A stretch of DNA of 32,377 nucleotides, from assembly GCA_945276085.1 (NCBI GenBank), contig CALYPO010000014.1, positions 1-32,377 of the forward strand. Reading direction: 5' to 3'. The position numbers and the translations under genes were made by a program. Every line of letters begins with the position of its first letter. Positions within the stretch are counted from its first letter, which is position 1. The notes below the pieces were generated by a model. That model saw nothing but the letters and a program-made list of their open reading frames with translations, did no database searches and was not told the DNA's origin. The stretch is from an uncultured Gilliamella sp. GTDB taxonomy: Bacteria > Pseudomonadota > Gammaproteobacteria > Enterobacterales > Orbaceae. Shown here piece after piece: positions 28,491 through 32,377 of the stretch.

Positions 28491-28546
28491 GCTCATTTAA
28501 AGTAATTTATTATTATCCAATGAGATAAATATTTGGAGGAAGATCT

Positions 28547-29515
28547 ATGGTAGGAATTATTCTTGCAACTCATGGCGAGTTTGCAGAAGGGATTCTACAA
28601 TCAGGAACAATGATATTTGGTGAACAAGAAAACGTTAAAGCGGTTACCTTGCATCCAAGTGATAGTCCTGAAAGTTTAAAAGAGAGAATGCTTGCTGCAA
28701 TAGCAACATTCGATAATCAAGATGAAGTGCTTTTTTTAGTGGATTTATGGGGCGGAACACCTTTCAATCAAGCGAATAATTTATGTGGTGAACATAGTAA
28801 TTGGGCGATTGTAGCTGGTTTAAACTTACCTATGTTAATTGAAGCTTACTCATCACGCTTTTCGATGGAAACAGCCAAAGAAATTGCATCAGCAATTTTA
28901 GAATCTGCTAAAGAAGGCATTCGCGCAACAGTTGAACCTGCCAAAACACAAACATCTAAACCCGCTGCAGCTATTCCAGAAGGTACAGTTGTCGGTGATG
29001 GAAAGATGAAAATTGTGTTAGCTCGTATCGATTCTCGCTTATTACATGGTCAAGTCGCCACTTCTTGGACAAAATCAACCAATCCTACCCGTATTATTGT
29101 CGTATCAGATTCAGTTGCTAAGGACCAGTTAAGAAAAAAACTGATTGAAGAAGCGGCGCCTCCTGGTGTGAAAGCAAACGTGGTTCCTATCAAAAAAATC
29201 ATTGAAGTTTCGCATGATCCTCGTTTTGGCAATACCAAAGCTTTATTGCTATTTGAAAACCCTGAAGATGTATTAAGAACCATTGAAGGTGGTGTTGATA
29301 TCAATGTTGTCAATGTTGGTTCGATGGCACATTCTGTGGGTAAGGTCATGGTTAATAAAGTGTTATCAATGAATGCACAAGACGTTGAAACCTTCGAAAA
29401 GTTAAAAGCTAAAAACGTCAAATTTGACGTTCGTAAAGTACCTAATGATTCTAACGATAATATGGATGAATTATTAAAGAAAGCGAAACAAGAATTAGCT
29501 GAGCAAAAGAATTAG
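28547..29515 (+). CDS. manX: mannose-family PTS EIIAB component
   Basis: 322 aa. It relays phosphate to mannose-type sugars carried by ManYZ. The IIA domain (1-125) has active H9 in ATHGEFAEG. A short Pro/Ala linker follows, and the IIB domain (about 153-322) has active H167 in RLLHGQVAT. The wording, for example SGTMIFGEQENV, IPEGTVVGDGKMKI, NVGSMAHS and FDVRKVPND, is far closer to streptococcal/lactobacillar ManL than to E. coli ManX as I remember them. Strong ribosome site GGAGGA. First gene of manXYZ-manO. The real sugar specificity (mannose, glucose, glucosamine) is not shown. Confidence 0.95.
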   Translation: MVGIILATHGEFAEGILQSGTMIFGEQENVKAVTLHPSDSPESLKERMLAAIATFDNQDEVLFLVDLWGGTPFNQANNLCGEHSNWAIVAGLNLPMLIEAYSSRFSMETAKEIASAILESAKEGIRATVEPAKTQTSKPAAAIPEGTVVGDGKMKIVLARIDSRLLHGQVATSWTKSTNPTRIIVVSDSVAKDQLRKKLIEEAAPPGVKANVVPIKKIIEVSHDPRFGNTKALLLFENPEDVLRTIEGGVDINVVNVGSMAHSVGKVMVNKVLSMNAQDVETFEKLKAKNVKFDVRKVPNDSNDNMDELLKKAKQELAEQKN

Positions 29516-29535
29516 TTTATTTAAGGGGTTATATT

Positions 29536-30336
29536 ATGACATTATCAATTATTGCTATCATTTTGGTGATAGTTATTGCCTTCCTAGCTGGTATGGAAGG
29601 GATTTTAGATCAGTTTCAATTTCATCAACCTTTGGTTGCTTGTTCGTTGATTGGACTTGTGACCGGAAATTTAGAAGCGGGTATTGTATTAGGTGGATCA
29701 TTACAAATGATTGCATTAGGTTGGGCAAACATTGGGGCAGCAGTCGCACCTGATGCAGCATTAGCCGCAGTGGCTTCATCTATCATTTTAGTTTTAGGTG
29801 GGCAAGGTGTCGCTGGTGTTTCAACCGCAATTGCAGTTGCCATTCCACTTGCTGTAGCTGGATTATTCTTAACTATGATTGTGCGAACTATTGCTGTTCC
29901 ATTAGTCCATATGATGGATGCTGCAGCAGAAGAAGCAAATATTCGTAAAATAGAATTATTGCAAATTTTGGGGATCTGTTTGCAAGGTCTAAGAATCGCA
30001 ATCCCAGCAGCAGCTCTTTTATTTATCCCTGCTGAAACGGTAAAAGGCGCATTAGAAGCGATGCCTGAATGGTTAACAACAGGTATGGCAATTGGTGGAG
30101 GAATGGTTGTTGCGGTTGGTTACGCCATGGTCATTAATATGATGGCAAACCGCGAAGTATGGCCATTTTTCATTATTGGCTTTGTGGTTGCAGCGATATC
30201 ACAATTAACCTTAATTGCGCTAGGTGCGCTCGGCATTGCCTTGGCGTTAATCTATCTTAGCCTTTCTGAACGTGGAAACTCTTCAAATGGCGGCGATAAA
30301 GGCGATCCACTTGACGACATTTTAAATGATTACTAA
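29536..30336 (+). CDS. manY: mannose-family PTS EIIC component
   Basis: 266 aa, the same size as E. coli ManY. A membrane protein of several helices that forms part of the sugar channel. The N-terminal LAGMEGILDQFQFHQPLVAC and the loop LEAGIVLGGSLQMIALGWANIGAAVAPD are family signatures. It lies 20 bases after manX with AAGGGG before the ATG. The tail ends in a polar Gly/Asp-rich segment. Confidence 0.95.
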   Translation: MTLSIIAIILVIVIAFLAGMEGILDQFQFHQPLVACSLIGLVTGNLEAGIVLGGSLQMIALGWANIGAAVAPDAALAAVASSIILVLGGQGVAGVSTAIAVAIPLAVAGLFLTMIVRTIAVPLVHMMDAAAEEANIRKIELLQILGICLQGLRIAIPAAALLFIPAETVKGALEAMPEWLTTGMAIGGGMVVAVGYAMVINMMANREVWPFFIIGFVVAAISQLTLIALGALGIALALIYLSLSERGNSSNGGDKGDPLDDILNDY

Positions 30337-30353
30337 GAACTTGGAGAAAAAAA

Positions 30354-31265
30354 ATGACTGATAGAATTCAATTAAGCAAAAAAGATCGTTTAGCGGTTGC
30401 TTGGCGTTCGACTTTCCTCCAAGGTTCTTGGAATTATGAACGTATGCAAAATGGTGGTTGGGTTTACTCAATGATCCCAGCTATCAAAAAATTATATACC
30501 AGCAAAGAAGATCGCTCTGCTGCATTAAAACGTCACTTAGAGTTTTTTAACACTCATCCCTATTTAGCATCACCTGTGCTAGGGGTAACGCTTGCGCTAG
30601 AAGAAGAGCGTGCCAACGGCGCTGCGGTTGATGATGTTGCGATCCAAGGGGTGAAAGTTGGGATGATGGGACCGTTAGCTGGCGTGGGTGATCCAGTATT
30701 CTGGTTTACAGTAAGACCAATGCTTGGTGCACTTGGAGCATCGCTTGCACTTAGCGGTAACATTATGGGGCCAATTCTATTCTTCTTACTTTGGAACATT
30801 ATTCGTTGGAGCTTCATGTGGTATACCCAAGAGTTTGGTTATCGTACTGGCTCAAAAATTACCGATAATTTATCTGGTGGTTTACTCCAAAAAATTACGA
30901 AAGGTGCGTCTATTTTAGGGATGTTTGTACTGGCGGCTTTGGTACAAAGGTGGGTATCGATAAAATTCCAACCAGTCGTTTCAACCGTAAAATTAGATAA
31001 TGGTGCATTTATTGATTGGAATGCATTACCCGCTGGTGCGGAAGGCATTCAAAAAGCATTACAACAAATGCAAGCTGGATTATCTTTGACACAAGAAAAA
31101 GTGACTACCTTGCAAAATAACTTGGATCAATTAATACCAGGACTTGTACCATTACTTTTAACATTTTTATGTATGTGGTTACTACGTAAAAAAGTCTCAC
31201 CTATTATCATTATCCTTGGATTATTTGTTGTAGGTATTATTGGCCACGTTATTGGTCTTTTATAA
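30354..31265 (+). CDS. manZ: mannose-family PTS EIID component with extended loop
   Basis: 303 aa, clearly longer than E. coli ManZ (about 283-286) because of roughly 29 extra residues between the middle and the C-terminal membrane part (about 207-262). This is a polar, helix-prone stretch rich in Gln and Leu. Such an insertion is known in IID proteins of Firmicutes (for example Listeria MptD, Lactococcus ManN). The core is normal: FLQGSWNYERMQ, HLEFFNTHPYLASPVLG and the motif GPLAGVGDPVFW. It ends with LVPLLLTFLCMWLLRKK and membrane helices. It starts 17 bases after manY with a TTGGAGAA ribosome site. Confidence 0.95.
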   Translation: MTDRIQLSKKDRLAVAWRSTFLQGSWNYERMQNGGWVYSMIPAIKKLYTSKEDRSAALKRHLEFFNTHPYLASPVLGVTLALEEERANGAAVDDVAIQGVKVGMMGPLAGVGDPVFWFTVRPMLGALGASLALSGNIMGPILFFLLWNIIRWSFMWYTQEFGYRTGSKITDNLSGGLLQKITKGASILGMFVLAALVQRWVSIKFQPVVSTVKLDNGAFIDWNALPAGAEGIQKALQQMQAGLSLTQEKVTTLQNNLDQLIPGLVPLLLTFLCMWLLRKKVSPIIIILGLFVVGIIGHVIGLL

Positions 31266-31340
31266 AAGATAATGTTTTAACCAACGTATTTTTAAAATAT
31301 ACCGTTTTAGTTTAAAGCAACAAATTCTTAATAATCAAAC

Positions 31341-31376
31341 TATCCTTTTCATCACATAACAATGATGAAAAGGATA
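31341..31376 (+). repeat. 13-bp inverted repeat between manZ and manO
   Basis: TATCCTTTTCATC and its inverse GATGAAAAGGATA, 10 bases apart, give a perfect long hairpin in the transcript. There is no T-run after it, so it could be an mRNA processing or stability element that lowers expression of manO relative to manXYZ. Confidence 0.55.
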
Positions 31377-31413
31377 TCATCACTAATTCAAGTCTGGTTT
31401 AGGGACACAATAG

Positions 31414-31788
31414 ATGGTTCAATCATTAAACACGAAGATTGATTTAACGGTAAAAGCAACAGCATTTACTGGTTTAACGGAATATGGCAATATTATAATC
31501 GGAGACAAAGCTTTTGAGTTTTATCATCAGCATGATCCGCGCAAATATATTCAAATTCCTTGGAATGAAGTCGATTTTGTTATTGCATCGGTACTATTTG
31601 GTGGTAAATGGATTCCACGTTATTCAATTCAAACCAAAAAAGATGGTACTTTTACCTTTGCTTCTAAACAACCTAAACAAGTACTTAGAGCTATTCGTGT
31701 TTATATTGATGGACAAAAAATGGTACGTTCATTAGGTTTTTTTGACGTGTTAAAACGAGCTTTCTTTAAGAAAAAAACAAAAAATTAA
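31414..31788 (+). CDS. manO: ManO-type protein (DUF956) of the mannose PTS operon
   Basis: 124 aa, DUF956. The N-terminal SLNTKIDLTVKATAFTGL, the segment GNIIIGDKAFEFY, the IQIPWNEVDFVIASV block and the F-G-K-W-I-P-R-Y motif are the family's hallmarks. The C-terminus is strongly basic. In Firmicutes this gene regularly follows the mannose PTS genes and is called manO; its molecular role is poorly known, thought regulatory. The ribosome site AGGGA is 8 bases before the ATG. Finding it in a gammaproteobacterial genome supports a Firmicutes-type origin for the operon. Confidence 0.9.
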   Translation: MVQSLNTKIDLTVKATAFTGLTEYGNIIIGDKAFEFYHQHDPRKYIQIPWNEVDFVIASVLFGGKWIPRYSIQTKKDGTFTFASKQPKQVLRAIRVYIDGQKMVRSLGFFDVLKRAFFKKKTKN

Positions 31789-31812
31789 GACAATATTAAG
31801 TACAATATACAA

Positions 31813-31834
31813 ATAAATTAATATATTAATTTAT
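31813..31834. repeat. 22-bp AT-only palindrome after manO
   Basis: ATAAATTAATA and its exact inverse, centred at 31823/31824. It is A/T only and has no T-run, so its function is unclear and it may be chance in AT-rich DNA. Confidence 0.4.
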
Positions 31835-31868
31835 CATGTTATTATTCCTAATAAATTGATAAAAATTT

Positions 31869-32377
31869 TTAAGCTGATTTTAGTAATTGTCGATCTCTTT
31901 GCTTAATCAGATAAACTGCTCTTTTGAGCAAGATGCCTTCAAGTAAGATTACCGCAATATTGTCATGTTCAAATTGAAATAAGGTTAACCTAGTTGTAAT
32001 ACTAATCCCATGATTAACTGAAACTAATCCCATCATAAATGTCTACAGCCTAACTTCTATAGCATATTGAATGTTATAGCTGCGTCAATTGTTTTAGTAT
32101 AAATACAAATAATTATACCTTTTAAAAAAGCAATAAATTTATGCCTTTCTAACCCCTTTAATTCAACCGATTGTTTCTGCTCAAGAACATTATCTTTGTG
32201 GCAAATCAAATAAAACTCACCTGAAAACAATAAATCTGCATGAATATCTTTTAAAGTCGGTATTTCTGCTAATATTGTCATTACAGAACGAGTTGCCGAT
32301 TTTTCGCAAGTAACGTTTAAACAAATAGCCAAAGATCATGTTACCGTCATGGGTGATGTGCTCGTAAAGCTGTCAAA
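31869..32377 (-). pseudogene. decayed LysR-family transcriptional regulator, cut by the window edge
   Basis: Fragments of one LysR substrate-binding domain lie in order on the minus strand but in different frames. At 32350-32377 one frame reads LTALRAHHP and then a stop. Next, 32057-32332 gives LAICLN, then EIPTLKDIHADLLFSGEFYL and ICHKDNVLEQ, the middle of the effector domain. After a frame change, 31869-32036 gives MMGLVSVNHGISITTRLTLF and ends RAVYLIKQRDRQLLKSA, the usual LysR tail. Missing sequence, stops (TAG at 32057, TGA near 32338) and the frame change show it is broken. The helix-turn-helix part, if kept, lies beyond the right edge. It is downstream of manO on the opposite strand. 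Confidence 0.8.

Larger units (their letters stand above)
27740..28546. other. long regulatory intergenic region upstream of the mannose PTS operon
   Basis: About 800 bp without a gene. It carries an unusual number of inverted repeats: TAGATCACATCA/TGATGTGATCTA (27894-27935), AATCCAT/ATGGATT (28110-28127), ATCCAT/ATGGAT (28221-28238) and ACCAAA/TTTGGT (28473-28490). The last is about 57 bases before manX and is the best operator candidate. A clear promoter was not found. A GGAGG ribosome site lies at 28535-28539. Confidence 0.5.

Overview
The window is AT-rich, and its housekeeping set is clearly gammaproteobacterial: Cra/FruR with fruBKA, glnA-ntrB-ntrC, yibN-secB-gpsA, aas-lplT and murQ. 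The low GC, the compact gene set and the emphasis on PTS sugars fit a host-associated member of the Orbaceae (Gilliamella, Orbus, Frischella). This placement is inferred from gene content and from family sequences as I remember them, not from a search.

Layout, left to right. A PD-(D/E)XK/DUF5655 protein (minus strand) is followed by about 900 bp of AT-rich non-coding DNA, a small lipoprotein gene, a periplasmic alpha-carbonic anhydrase (minus), tRNA-Asn (minus) with its own terminator, and a LOG-family gene. Next comes the fructose operon fruB-fruK-fruA (minus), with cra directly upstream on the same strand. A Cra operator abuts a TATAAT -10 box there, and a CRP-like site lies further upstream. 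An iron-type ABC uptake operon follows (binding lipoprotein, two permeases, ATPase; minus) behind a good Fur box. Then there is a DUF823-like adhesin (SinI/RatB type) whose reading frame has no usable start codon at the expected place. ntrC, ntrB and glnA (minus) come next, with a sigma-54 promoter and NtrC-type sites upstream of glnA.

The right half is mostly plus strand: yibN (a rhodanese-fold protein with no cysteine), secB and gpsA; an ornithine-cyclodeaminase-family gene (minus); and the overlapping genes aas-lplT-murQ. After an 800 bp spacer rich in inverted repeats come a mannose-family PTS operon (IIAB, IIC, IID) and manO (DUF956). The window ends in a decayed LysR regulator pseudogene (minus) that runs off the right edge.

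How the genes fit together. Two PTS operons import fructose and mannose-type sugars. The glnA/ntrBC block handles nitrogen assimilation. Aas/LplT recycle lysophospholipids and MurQ recycles cell-wall MurNAc-6-P. I did not find a clearly new defence or mobile system. The most notable points are the mannose PTS, which looks like the Firmicutes manLMN-manO type rather than the E. coli manXYZ type, the cysteine-free YibN, the adhesin without a start codon, and the LysR pseudogene.
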